Part shown: piece after piece, positions 47,710 through 56,045 of the stretch
How the letters are laid out: each line of letters starts with the position of its first letter
How positions within the stretch are numbered: position 1 is the stretch's first letter
NCBI GenBank assembly: GCA_945868845.1
Contig: CAMBMS010000013.1
Span: forward strand, 1-64,000
Source: Asaia bogorensis
Lineage (GTDB): Bacteria > Pseudomonadota > Alphaproteobacteria > Acetobacterales > Acetobacteraceae
DNA length: 64,000 nucleotides
Reading direction: 5' to 3'
The notes under the pieces: generated by a model
Databases searched by the model: none
What the model was told of the DNA's origin: nothing
The model's input: the letters and a program-made list of their open reading frames with translations, nothing else
Position numbers and translations under genes: made by a program

Positions 47710-48467
47710 CAGTTAGCAATCGGCGCGACGCGACGGAGCGGGATATCGAGCAGGATATCCGGTGCCATCGGATGCACGGTCCAATCGAACCGCAAACCAT
47801 CTGCCGGCACCAAGGCGGGCCGCAACGTAAACGCCGGCACTCCGCCGCCCAGCAGCAAAGGCGCCACCGTCACATGCAGCCGGTCCAGCATCTCCGCCAC
47901 CAGGAATCGCGATATCGTGACGCCACCTCCCTCGATAAGTATCCGTCGCAGCCCGCGCGCCGCCAGCGCCGTCAGCAATGCCGCAGGGTCCAGTCCTTCG
48001 CCGGACCGTGGCAATCGCACCACCTGGGCCGCGCCTAAATAATCCGGCCCCTCGCTGTCGGCGGCCGTGCACAACAAGGCCGGCGGCCCAACCTGGAAAA
48101 CCTTGTAGCGCTCGCCCAGTCGCCGGTTCGTATCGATGACCACCCGTACCGGCGACGGTCCCACCACTAGCCGCGTGTTCAATTGTGGGTCGTCGGCCCG
48201 CACCGTACCCGCGCCCACGACAATCGCATCGAACAGCGCGCGCAGCCGATGCGTATGCTCAAGTTCTGCCTGCCCCGAAATCCAGCGTGAGGCCCCGGAC
48301 TCGGTAGCGATTCGTCCGTCCAGCGATTGCGCCAGCCGTCCCAGCACTAGGCAGCCATCTGCCACGGCTGAAGCCCGCAATAATGGCCCGTAGAGTGGGC
48401 AAGCTTCCCCATCCGCCGCTTCGCGGCGTAGCAGGCGCTGCCATAAAATCTCGTCCAACTGCACCAT
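47709..48467 (-). CDS. RibD C-terminal-domain reductase (dihydrofolate-reductase-like)
   Basis: 252 aa. Only the reductase half of RibD is present: L-A-Q-S-L-D-G-R-I-A near 45-54, G-A-G-T-V-R-A-D-D-P-Q-L near 86-97, and the glycine-rich I-L-I-E-G-G-G near 175-181 that binds NADPH phosphates. The zinc deaminase domain of RibD is missing; the first 40 residues are a different short leader. Members reduce riboflavin- or pterin-like intermediates. It is the first gene of the five-gene operon, and its stop overlaps the next start by one base. Confidence 0.88.
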   Translation of the reverse strand: MVQLDEILWQRLLRREAADGEACPLYGPLLRASAVADGCLVLGRLAQSLDGRIATESGASRWISGQAELEHTHRLRALFDAIVVGAGTVRADDPQLNTRLVVGPSPVRVVIDTNRRLGERYKVFQVGPPALLCTAADSEGPDYLGAAQVVRLPRSGEGLDPAALLTALAARGLRRILIEGGGVTISRFLVAEMLDRLHVTVAPLLLGGGVPAFTLRPALVPADGLRFDWTVHPMAPDILLDIPLRRVAPIAN

Positions 48468-48512
48468 CCCCCGCCAGTATCACACTGGCCTGGGCAGGAG
48501 ATAGCGTGCTCA

Positions 48513-48652
48513 GAGCCTGTTTGAAAACGCGCCCAATAGCCGCGCTCTGGAGTTCGGCACCGGCCCTCACTCCCATCTGGCCACCAACAAGTATCATTCC
48601 GTGGGTGGCTGGATTGAGGGTGAGGGCCGGTAGCAGGCTCGAAAACAGGCTC
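48513..48652. repeat. MITE-like 140-bp palindromic element
   Basis: Terminal inverted repeats GAGCCTGTTT (48513-48522) and AAACAGGCTC (48643-48652) are flanked on both sides by TCA. Inside, ACCGGCCCTCAC (48559-48570) pairs perfectly with GTGAGGGCCGGT (48620-48631), and the central arms near 48577-48589 and 48602-48614 pair imperfectly. The GAGCCTG ends and a T-N-A target duplication recall the IS1031 group of IS5-type elements known from acetic acid bacteria; there is no transposase. It could also act as a long hairpin in RNA. Confidence 0.6.
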
Positions 48653-48729
48653 TCAGGCCGCGCCGCCACCGCCCCGCTCGCGCCGTAACGGGACGCCTGG
48701 CGTTCAACCTCCCGCGCCGCCGGGCGTGC

Positions 48730-49070
48730 GATGACGGAGATCCCCGCCCGGACCGGCAACCCGGACCACCGCCGCGCCGGACTTGAACCGGTCCGTCTCG
48801 GCGGCCTACTCAACCTGCAGGAGGCAGGCCCAGATACGCTGGGCAATCGAGCCGCACGCCACCACGGCTAGAAAATGCTGAACCTCCTGCGCGCCTTGCA
48901 ACTCGCCACCCTGGGCGCGTTGACTGCTCCGGACGGCCGGCTCTAGCTCGCCCACCTGCAGATAGGTTGCCCCCCGCCAACCCCCGTCTTACCGAGGTTT
49001 TGCACGCCATCACCCTGCGCGCCGCCGTCGACTGGCCCAATTCGACATCACTATCCCGAGCCAGACATAA
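48730..49070 (+). pseudogene. fliX: Decayed fliX (flagellar assembly regulator)
   Basis: Fragments in more than one plus frame match the C-terminal half of FliX: L-G-G-L-L-N-L-Q-E-A, then L-N-L-L-R-A-L-Q-L-A-T-L-G-A, P-R-L-T-E-V-L-H-A-I-T-L-R-A-A-V and a final L-A-Q-F-D-I. Stops and frameshifts interrupt it and the N-terminal half is not seen. FliX neighbours dksA in other alphaproteobacteria with flagella, which supports the call. No other flagellar gene is present nearby. Confidence 0.55.
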
Positions 49071-49236
49071 CCCAGCCTCACCTGTTTTATATCAGTTAGT
49101 TGGTATTCTTCTCTAACCCCTTGGCGAGGCCACCGGTCACCGCTATAAGCCCGCGCGTCTCACCCGAAGAACGGCGATGCCAGCCGAAACTAGGGGGCGG
49201 CCGCTCTTTCGGCCACGAAGTGCAGGAACGTTTTAT

Positions 49237-49653
49237 ATGGTGGTGACCCTCCCCCCGGACTATCGCCCTTCCGAGGGTGAGGACTTCATGGACGCTAGGC
49301 AGGTGGAATATTTCCGCCAAAAACTTCTTCGCTGGCGCACGGACCTGATCCGCGAAGCCGATGGAACTCTGGCGAGCCTGTCGGAAGGTGGCATCTTGGA
49401 AGCAGACATCACTGACCGCGCCAGCGTGGAAACCGACCGGGCGCTGGAACTGCGTACCCGGGATCGTTCTCGCAAGTTGATCAATAAGATCGATCAGGCG
49501 CTGCAACGCGTCGAAATCGGCACCTATGGCTATTGCGAGGATAGCGGCGAGCCAATCGGCCTTCGCCGGCTGGAGGCACGCCCTATCGCCTTCCTCTCGA
49601 TCGAGGCGCAGGAACGCCACGAACGTATGGAACGCGTTCACCGCGACGATTAA
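49237..49653 (+). CDS. dksA: RNA polymerase-binding transcription factor DksA
   Basis: 138 aa from the ATG at 49237, where the alphaproteobacterial N-terminus L-P-P-D-Y-R begins; a longer frame to 49177 is not conserved. Coiled coil at about 25-90 with the tip motif D57-I-T-D60-R-A62 (D-x-x-D-x-A) that enters the RNA polymerase secondary channel. The C-terminal globule has just one cysteine, C100 (Y-G-Y-C-E-D-S-G-E-P-I), of the four that bind zinc in E. coli DksA, as in other alphaproteobacterial DksA proteins. Mediates ppGpp-dependent control of transcription. Confidence 0.95.
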   Translation: MVVTLPPDYRPSEGEDFMDARQVEYFRQKLLRWRTDLIREADGTLASLSEGGILEADITDRASVETDRALELRTRDRSRKLINKIDQALQRVEIGTYGYCEDSGEPIGLRRLEARPIAFLSIEAQERHERMERVHRDD

Positions 49654-50196
49654 TTTTTTATTTGCGTAATTACGGGCACTTGCTTGCCCCCCGATTACTC
49701 AGAACGGTAGCAGCGTATCCAGGAATTGCCGGGAGAACCGTGGCGATTGTGAATAGTCTATTTGCCCCATTGTCCTCCAGGTAGGCGCGCTCAGCGATTC
49801 GCACTAGCGCAGCCTCCTGCGCCAGCCACCAAAGCGGCGAAGCGGGAGATTCGGCAGCACTGGCGTAACTGGGTGACAAGGATTTGCCGCGCCTCTCTCT
49901 CGGTGCGGTCGCAGATCTGTGCCGCCTGCTCACCGCTGATAGCATCCAGAATGTAGGGAATCTGCCACGATTGGGACGCGAACTGGCCCAGGCACGGGCG
50001 CTTTCGACGGAACCGGAGCGACGCTGATCCGGCTGCCAGCCTTGCGTGAACCCGTCATGCAGAAAATTTTCCGCTGCATCCCATATTTTCACTTGCCATG
50101 ACGGGCGGCTTTCCCCATTTTCCGCCGCCGTGGCCGGAGGGCAGCCCGCATGGTGTGTGCTGTCTCGTGGGCTGCCTTCTGGTCGGAGGGTACGCA
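49654..50196. other. Region between dksA and speD, no intact gene
   Basis: 540 bases. One plus frame gives an isolated ordered-looking stretch near 49870-50020 (L-P-R-L-S-L-G-A-V-A-D-L-C-R-L-L) ending in stops; it may be a relic of another gene but I cannot name it. The long opposite frame is compositionally implausible. The 3' 15 bases hold the speD ribosome site GGAGG at 50185-50189. Confidence 0.4.
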
Positions 50197-50658
50197 GTGA
50201 ACGCACTCAACCAACTGGGGACGGTCTCGGAACTTCCGAGCGAAAGCCGGATACAGGATCGCCCAACAGGGTACTCGGAAGAGCAAAAGGACTATTTCGT
50301 CGAAAAAGACGGCACGCGCTTTGCCGGCACGCATCTGCTGATCGATCTGTGGGGCGCCACCAATCTGACTGACCCGGGCCTGATTGACCGTGTCTTGCGT
50401 GAGGGCTCCGAGATCGCCGGCGCGACGGTTCTGCACAGCCATTTCCATCATTTCTCGCCAAACGGCGGTGTTTCCGGCGTGGTGGTGCTGGCGGAGAGCC
50501 ATATCTCCATCCACACTTGGCCGGAGCGTGATTTCGCGGCCGTGGATATTTTTATGTGCGGTGCCTGCGATCCCTACAAGGCGATCCCGTTGTTGAAGGA
50601 AGCCTTCAAACCCAATTTCATCAATCTGAACGAACAGCGGCGCGGCCTGAGCGTTTAG
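50197..50658 (+). CDS. speD: S-adenosylmethionine decarboxylase proenzyme
   Basis: 153 aa from the GTG at 50197, which has GGAGG seven bases upstream and starts the conserved N-A-L-N-Q-L-G; an upstream in-frame ATG at 50098 would add 33 unlike residues. Self-cleavage occurs in L-A-E-S101-H-I-S-I-H-T-W-P-E, Ser101 becoming the pyruvoyl group. H-F-S-P-N-G-G near 85-91 and the M-C-G-A-C active-site Cys near 121 follow. It makes decarboxylated SAM, the aminopropyl donor for SpeE, whose gene follows after 71 bp. Confidence 0.95.
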   Translation: MNALNQLGTVSELPSESRIQDRPTGYSEEQKDYFVEKDGTRFAGTHLLIDLWGATNLTDPGLIDRVLREGSEIAGATVLHSHFHHFSPNGGVSGVVVLAESHISIHTWPERDFAAVDIFMCGACDPYKAIPLLKEAFKPNFINLNEQRRGLSV

Positions 50659-50729
50659 TTCCCGCGCTGCCGGCGTGCATCACGGCCCGGGGCACTTTCC
50701 CGGGTCGTTCTGATTTCTGGAGTACGGCG

Positions 50730-51590
50730 ATGACCACCGAAAGCTGGATCAATGAGGGCCTGTATCCGGACTGGGGCCAGCGCTTCCTGGTGAAGCGTGA
50801 ATTGTCCCGGGTTAAAAGTGAGTTTCAGGACATCGTTATCTTCGAGAGTTACTCGCACGGCCGCGTCATGGTGCTCGATGACGTGATCCAGATCACCGAG
50901 GGCGATGAGTTCGTCTATCAGGAAATGCTGACGCATGTGCCGTTGCTGGCGCATGGCCGGGCGGCCAACGTGCTGATCATCGGCGCCGGCGATGGCGGCG
51001 TGCTGCGCCGGGTGTTGCAGCATAATTGCGTGCGGCGCGCGGTGATGGTGGAGATCGACGGCGAGGTGATTCGCCTGGCGAAGGAATTCCTGCCCAATAT
51101 CGCGGGGGATGCCTGGAACGATCCGCGCGCGCAGGTGATCGTGGGTGATGGGATCGATTACGTGCGCAAGGGGGCCGATGCGTCGTTCGACGTAATTATT
51201 GTCGATTCCACCGATCCGATCGGCGTCGGCGAGGTGCTGTTCACCGATGAATTTTATGCCAATTGCGCGCGCATCCTGACGCCGCGCGGGTTGATCGTGA
51301 ACCAGTGCGGCGTGCCCTTCATGCAGGCTGACGAGTTGCGCGACACGAGCGCGCGGCGCCGGAAATTCTTTCCGCATGTCAGCGCTTATGTCGCGGCGGT
51401 GCCCACATATGTTGGCGGGTTCATGACCTTGGGCTGGGCGGCGAAGGCAGACGACCTAGAAACAAGAGATGCCGAGGCGATCCGGGCGCGGGCCGGCGAT
51501 ATCCTAGGCAGCACGCGCTACTGGACGCCTGAAATCCATGTGGGCGCCTTCAACCTGCCACCTTATATCGCGCAGCATTTACCGAAGTAG
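50730..51590 (+). CDS. speE: Spermidine synthase
   Basis: 286 aa from the ATG at 50730, with TGGAG a few bases before it. Aminopropyltransferase features: V-M-V-L-D-D-V-I-Q near 46-54, Y-Q-E-M-L-T-H-V-P near 63-71, I-G-A-G-D-G-G-V near 85-92 (SAM-type loop), V-E-I-D near 106-109 and D-S-T-D-P-I-G near 159-165 with the catalytic Asp. Transfers aminopropyl from decarboxylated SAM to putrescine. The short hairpin around CCCGGG in the speD-speE gap does not look like a terminator, so an operon is likely. Confidence 0.95.
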   Translation: MTTESWINEGLYPDWGQRFLVKRELSRVKSEFQDIVIFESYSHGRVMVLDDVIQITEGDEFVYQEMLTHVPLLAHGRAANVLIIGAGDGGVLRRVLQHNCVRRAVMVEIDGEVIRLAKEFLPNIAGDAWNDPRAQVIVGDGIDYVRKGADASFDVIIVDSTDPIGVGEVLFTDEFYANCARILTPRGLIVNQCGVPFMQADELRDTSARRRKFFPHVSAYVAAVPTYVGGFMTLGWAAKADDLETRDAEAIRARAGDILGSTRYWTPEIHVGAFNLPPYIAQHLPK

Positions 51591-51641
51591 CGCCGCCGGC
51601 GCCTTTGTCCTAGCCTACCCGAGAGACAACGGGAGGGCAGC

Positions 51642-52604
51642 ATGCAGATCGGCTTCAACGTCCCCACCTCCGGTCCGCTGATCGGGCCGGATAGCCTTTC
51701 GCGGATCGTCACCGAGGGCGAGGCGTTGGGTTTCGACTACGTGACGGTCAGCGATCACATCATGGTGCCGCGCAACCTGGATTCGAAATATCCGTACACG
51801 GATTCAGGTGAATTTCCTGCCGGCGTGCATGCGGCCTGGCTGGAGCAGCTGACTACCACCGCCTATATCGCTGCGTTGACCCGGAAGCTGCGTTTCGTTC
51901 TCTCGGTGATGGTGGTGCCACACCGCCCGGCGGTGCTGACGGCGAAAATCCTTGCCACGATCGATTTCCTTTCCAAGGGTCGTCTTACGCTCGGCATCGG
52001 CGTCGGCTGGTGTCGGGAGGAGTTCGAGGCCATTGGTGCCGCTCCCTTCGAGGACCGTGGCCATGTGACGGATGAATGGATGGATGCTTGTCGTGAGCTC
52101 TGGACGGCGCAGGAGCCGAAATTCGCCGGTAAATACGTGGCATTCGATGACGTGATGTTCACACCCAAGCCGGCGCAGAATCCAATCCCGATCTGGGTCG
52201 GCGGCGAGAGTGCCCCGGCGCTGCGACGGACGGTGAAGTATGCTCATGGCTGGTATCCGGTGGGCACCAATTCGCAGCATCCGATGAATACAATCTCGCG
52301 CTTCAAGGCGGGATTGGTGCGCTTCAAGGGTTTCTGCGACAGGGCTGGGCGCGATCCGGCGGAGATCGCCATCGCGCTGCGCGTGCTCTCCGGCCCCGGG
52401 GTGAAGCCGCGCGGGACGATCGAGGGCGAGGCGGAGATGTTCACCGGCACTGACGCGGACTGGATCTCCGATCTCAACGCGCTGAAGGAGTTGGGTGTGG
52501 CCGCCGTAGATGTTCGACTGTTTGGCTACGGCGCCGCGCAAAGCCTGGATGGCACCATCGAGAATATGCGCCGTTTCCGCGCCGGTGTTTTGGATCTGTT
52601 GTAA
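51642..52604 (+). CDS. LLM-class F420/FMN-dependent oxidoreductase
   Basis: 320 aa. Luciferase-like barrel: N-V-P-T-S-G near 5-10, Y-V-T-V-S-D-H near 34-40, the G-R-L-T-L-G-I-G-V-G-W near 110-120 and P-K-P-A-Q-N-P-I-P-I-W-V-G-G near 175-188. The pattern is the F420-dependent subgroup often found in actinobacteria and some proteobacteria, but whether it uses F420 or FMN cannot be read here. Start has GGGAGGG upstream. Follows speE, separated by 51 bp. Confidence 0.9.
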   Translation: MQIGFNVPTSGPLIGPDSLSRIVTEGEALGFDYVTVSDHIMVPRNLDSKYPYTDSGEFPAGVHAAWLEQLTTTAYIAALTRKLRFVLSVMVVPHRPAVLTAKILATIDFLSKGRLTLGIGVGWCREEFEAIGAAPFEDRGHVTDEWMDACRELWTAQEPKFAGKYVAFDDVMFTPKPAQNPIPIWVGGESAPALRRTVKYAHGWYPVGTNSQHPMNTISRFKAGLVRFKGFCDRAGRDPAEIAIALRVLSGPGVKPRGTIEGEAEMFTGTDADWISDLNALKELGVAAVDVRLFGYGAAQSLDGTIENMRRFRAGVLDLL

Positions 52605-52657
52605 GCAAGGTGCTTGTCAGCGACGGAAAAGCTTGCCAAAAGGCCGCGAACAGCTAT

Positions 52658-52732
52658 GGCGGCGTAGCTCAGTGGTAGAGCAGGGGAATCATAATCCCTT
52701 GGTCGGTGGTTCAAATCCGCCCGCCGCTACCA
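52658..52732 (+). tRNA. tRNA-Met (anticodon CAT)
   Basis: 75 bases including encoded CCA. Acceptor GGCGGCG/CGCCGCT (first pair G-U), D arm GCTC/GAGC, anticodon stem GGGGA/TCCCT around loop ATCATAA giving CAT, T arm with TTCAAAT loop. It lacks the three G-C pairs of initiator tRNA, so it is elongator Met, or Ile2 if the C is lysidinylated. Mobile debris lies just downstream. Confidence 0.93.
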
Positions 52733-53088
52733 ATTAAACCAATATATTAGATGAAGTTTTTTCGCTTATCTTCTGCGAGTTGGTGGATTTGGTGCCTATA
52801 TGGTGCCCGCTGGTCTCTGGTGCCCCCCCCTATCTGGCGTGTTTTAACTACGAGGAAGAAGTCCCCGTATCAAAACTTCCATCTTACCCCCATCAGGGGT
52901 AGCCCCCTTCTTCCGCCCATTTCCTGAACTGACACTATGTGAAGATAGACCCCGCAATGCGCTCCCTGGTGGCGCTCTCGATGGGCAAAGGTCCGTCCGT
53001 CCGGTTGGCCCCATTCGTCACCCGCACGCACGCAAGCCTCGCGCGGTCGCGGCCGGCGATGTAGCGCGGGCGCCACGGACCGCGCTGA
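52733..53088. other. Accessory debris downstream of tRNA-Met
   Basis: About 355 bases, partly AT-rich then GC-rich. It has repeated GGTGCC words but no family-like translation in any frame. The tRNA 3' end is a common integration site; I could not find a second copy of it in the window, so an integrated element is only a suggestion. Confidence 0.35.
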
Positions 53089-53443
53089 TCAAAACCAAGC
53101 CCAGAGATCCTCTTTCCGCTGCAGCTCCTTACTGGGTCCGTCGAACACCAGCCGTCTGGACTTCAGCACCAAGGCCCGCGTCACAATCTTCAGCGTGGCG
53201 GGCAGGTTCTGCTCCACAATCACGACCGTCGTGCAGGTTTCCTTGTTGATCTTTGTCAGGCTGCTCATGACGTCACGAACGATGATCGGCGCCAGCCCTG
53301 TGGACGGCTCATCCAGTAACAGGATACTCGGTTGGGTCATCAACGCCATGCCGAGCGCGAGAATCTGCTGCTGCCCGCCGCTGAGCGAGCCCGCCATCTG
53401 CCCGCCTCGCTCCTGCAGGATCGGGAACAGCCGGGTAATATCT
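53089..53443 (-). pseudogene. 5'-truncated branched-chain amino acid ABC transporter ATPase (LivF-like)
   Basis: About 118 codons remain of a normal 235. The start of the preserved part reads R-L-F-P-I-L-Q-E-R, then the ABC signature L-S-G-G-Q-Q-Q near residue 21, Walker B I-L-L-L-D-E-P-S-T-G-L, and a V-I-V-E-Q-N near the end. Walker A is gone. Reading frame identity stops abruptly at about 53443, where IS3-type sequence begins, so the IS event removed the 5' half. Confidence 0.8.
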
Positions 53444-53446
53444 CAC

Positions 53447-53672
53447 CTGAACCGCCCTAAGCCTCACCCAAAGGCGGGACGCCTCGGCCCGCAGCTAGCT
53501 GCGCAAAACCGTCACGTGCACACCCAGATCTCGGGAGGCCTGTGTAACACTTGCCCCCCAATCCTGGAGCAGCTTCACAGCTTCAAGCTTGTATTTTCAC
53601 GTAAACTGCCGTCGTTCCATATCTATGCCTCCGGTTCCAGAAAAACACCTATCTCAGTGTCCTCGAAACCGG
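53447..53672 (-). mobile_element. IS3-family OrfA remnant
   Basis: From the ATG at 53620 the minus strand reads M-E-R-R-Q-F-T, stop, K-Y-K-L-E-A-V-K-L-L, then A-S-V-T-Q-A-S-R-D-L-G-V-H-V-T-V-L-R-S, stop: the helix-turn-helix of IS3/IS911-type OrfA with two nonsense mutations. TGAACCGCCC at one edge (53448-53457) resembles an IS3 terminal repeat. OrfB (the DDE part) is missing. It abuts the truncated livF. Confidence 0.72.
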
Positions 53673-53721
53673 CAGCAGGCCATACCGCTACGGGCGCGTC
53701 GTCGCAAATGGGACTTCGAAG

Positions 53722-55368
53722 CTACTCCGCGGCCATAGCCTGTTCGGCCTCGAAGCGAAAACCTTTGTAGCCCTTCGCCACCATTTCGTCGCAGATCTGA
53801 CGGTATCTACCAACGCCGGCGATATAGGGCATGAACAGGCGCGGCTTGCCCGGAATATTGGCACCCATGTACCAGGAGTTCGCCTGAGGAAACAGGGTTT
53901 TGTAGGCCACTTCCTGCACATGATCGCCCCACTCGACTTCAGCCGTGAGTTCCGGCTCGATGACTGCAAGGCCTTGATCCCGCATATGGATAATGGTGTC
54001 GGCAACCAGCTCCACGTGCTGCTCGATCGAGGTGATCATATTGCTTTTCACCGAAGGGCTGCCGGGGCCGGTGATCATGAACAGATTCGGAAAACTCTCA
54101 GTCATTAGGCCGAGATACGTGCGCGGACCTGCTGCCCATTTGGTCTTCAATTCTAGGCCAGCGCGACCGCGGATGTCCACATTGAACAGAGTGCCCGTCA
54201 TGGCGTCGAAACCGGTCGCGAAGACGATGGCATCAAATGCGAAGCTGCGCTGGTTTACCGTCAGCCCGCGTGGTGTCAGCCGTGTGATCGGCGTCTGACT
54301 GATGTCCACCAACTCGACGTTGTCGCGGTTATAGGTTTCGAAATAACCGCTATCGACGCAGAGCCGCTTTGTGCCGATGGGATGGGTTTTTGAGCAGAGT
54401 AATTCTGCCGTCACTGGATCTTTTACCGTCTGGCGGATTTTGTTGCGGACGAACTCCGCCATCGTGTCGTTGGCTTCGCGGTTCGTTAAAATATCGTTGA
54501 ATGCCCCGAGGAAGCCGGAGCCGCCGATCCTCCAACGCTCTTCATAGGTGGCAAGCCGCTCTTCTTCACTTACCGCCAACGCCGACTTGTCGTTGAGCTC
54601 GCGCAGGACACCATTTGGCATGTTGCGCATTTCTTTGCGCTTTTGCGCATAGTCCTTTTTCCATGTGTTCGCATAGTCCGCGGTCATCGGATGGTTGCGC
54701 GAGGGGATAGTGAAATTTGCCTGCCGCTGGAAAACGGTCAGATGTGCAGCCTCCACGGCAATCACCGGAATGGCCTGAATGGCGGAGGAACCCGTGCCGA
54801 TGACCGCCACCCGCAAACCGGCGAAACTTACCGGCTCATGCGGCCAACGGCCCGTATGATAGGTCCGACCAGTATAATCCGATAAGCCTTCGAAGCTAGG
54901 GATCTGCGCGGTCGAGATGCACCCACCGGCCATCACGAAATGCCTGCCGCAGAGCTTTTCCCCCGCACTGGTTTCAATTCTCCACAGTCTCAGGCCCTCG
55001 TCGTAGTGCGCGGCACGCACCTCGGTCTCAAAATCAATGTGCGGGCGTAGGCCAAAGCGATCCGTCACATGGTCGGCATAGGCGCGGATGTCAGCATGAC
55101 CAGAGAATTTCTCCGGCCAATTCCATGCCTGCTGCAAGGTATCGTCAAAGCCATAGGAATACTGCATGCTTTCGACATCACACCGCGCGCCGGGATAACG
55201 ATTCCAATACCAGGTGCCGCCCACGCCATCCCCGCGTTCGAAGCAGCGCGTGGAGAGGCCCTGTTTCCGCAAACGGTGCAGCAGATACAGACCCGAGAAA
55301 CCAGCTCCGATTATGACGACATCAACGGTATTATCAACGGATGAGACTTCGCTTGAGGCTATGGGCAT
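53722..55368 (-). CDS. Flavin-containing Baeyer-Villiger-type monooxygenase
   Basis: 548 aa, the size of cyclohexanone-monooxygenase-like BVMOs. First Rossmann motif G-A-G-F-S-G at 21-26, second G-T-G-S-S-A near 195, and the fingerprint Y-x-G-x-x-x-H-x-x-x-W-P near 164-175 (with Tyr in place of Phe), plus Y-P-G-A-R-C-D near 58-64. It inserts oxygen next to a ketone using NADPH and O2. Isolated between IS debris and a decayed hydrolase, so likely an acquired accessory gene. Confidence 0.92.
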   Translation of the reverse strand: MPIASSEVSSVDNTVDVVIIGAGFSGLYLLHRLRKQGLSTRCFERGDGVGGTWYWNRYPGARCDVESMQYSYGFDDTLQQAWNWPEKFSGHADIRAYADHVTDRFGLRPHIDFETEVRAAHYDEGLRLWRIETSAGEKLCGRHFVMAGGCISTAQIPSFEGLSDYTGRTYHTGRWPHEPVSFAGLRVAVIGTGSSAIQAIPVIAVEAAHLTVFQRQANFTIPSRNHPMTADYANTWKKDYAQKRKEMRNMPNGVLRELNDKSALAVSEEERLATYEERWRIGGSGFLGAFNDILTNREANDTMAEFVRNKIRQTVKDPVTAELLCSKTHPIGTKRLCVDSGYFETYNRDNVELVDISQTPITRLTPRGLTVNQRSFAFDAIVFATGFDAMTGTLFNVDIRGRAGLELKTKWAAGPRTYLGLMTESFPNLFMITGPGSPSVKSNMITSIEQHVELVADTIIHMRDQGLAVIEPELTAEVEWGDHVQEVAYKTLFPQANSWYMGANIPGKPRLFMPYIAGVGRYRQICDEMVAKGYKGFRFEAEQAMAAE

Positions 55369-55675
55369 GGTCAGTTCCTCGAATAATGGCCCGGATCTAC
55401 CGGTGTTGGTCGGTAGTTTAGAGCGATCTGTAGTCGAATTTTAGTGATAGTTTGAGGGATAAAGCGGCGGTAGATTTGGTTCGAGAATTGAGCGACTCAG
55501 CTTTTTCTCAGATGCCTCCCCCAAATTTCACACTATAGATTACGTTTGGCAAGAACGTGGCTCTATCCAGCCGTCGCCAGCTGCAAACGCTATCGGACCG
55601 TCGCAATCTTTCGTCGGGCACGTGACAGTTGCGTCGTCCCTGTGTCTGCGTTCGTCCGTTGGTGCGGAAGTCATC
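55369..55675. other. Intergenic region upstream of the monooxygenase
   Basis: About 300 bases, with an AT-rich part at 55430-55550. It should contain the promoter of the minus-strand monooxygenase. No open frame shows family features. Confidence 0.45.
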
Positions 55676-55880
55676 CGATTTGGGTGACGTTCGTCGGCTC
55701 GGCGACCCAGGAATAGCCATGGCTCTCGCGCTTCACATGGCCGAAGCCGGGCTAAGGGAAATGGTAGGACAGGGCCGCGTGTCGGTTGGTTGCCAGCCGG
55801 TCGAGCATGCGGTCGTGGTAGGCGGCGCGGTTCTTCTTCGCATCCCCGATGAAGCCGGTCATGAATTTCCGGCCGCTTCA
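55676..55880 (-). pseudogene. C-terminal fragment of an MBL-fold metallo-hydrolase
   Basis: The minus strand reads M-T-G-F-I-G-D-A-K-K-N-R, H-D-R-M-L-D-R-L-A-T-N-R, L-S-Y-H-F-P, stop, then P-G-F-G-H-V-K-R and Y-S-W-V-A. The H-x-H-F-P ... G-H-V ending is the tail of metallo-beta-lactamase-fold hydrolases. The metal-binding H-x-H-x-D-H part is absent. One stop falls inside the conserved P-x-P-G block. Confidence 0.6.
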
Positions 55881-56045
55881 GGGAGAGCAAGGGCACCGAG
55901 CAGACATCCTTTCACAGACGACCGGGTAGCAGTTTATTGCGTGTATTCCCTGACCCAACTGTGATTCACTCAGTGGGTCTAAAGAGAACGGGGCTAAACA
56001 AGTAAGCAGGAAGACACGGGATCGCCTGACAGGGAGAATTCCAAG

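Noticed and set aside
49670-50206. 178-codon minus frame between dksA and speD
   Set aside because: Ser/Arg/Ala-rich with no motifs, and it would cross the speD start and ribosome site.
52658-53088. Integrated island at tRNA-Met
   Set aside because: No integrase and no second copy of the tRNA 3' end were found in the window, so only debris is reported.
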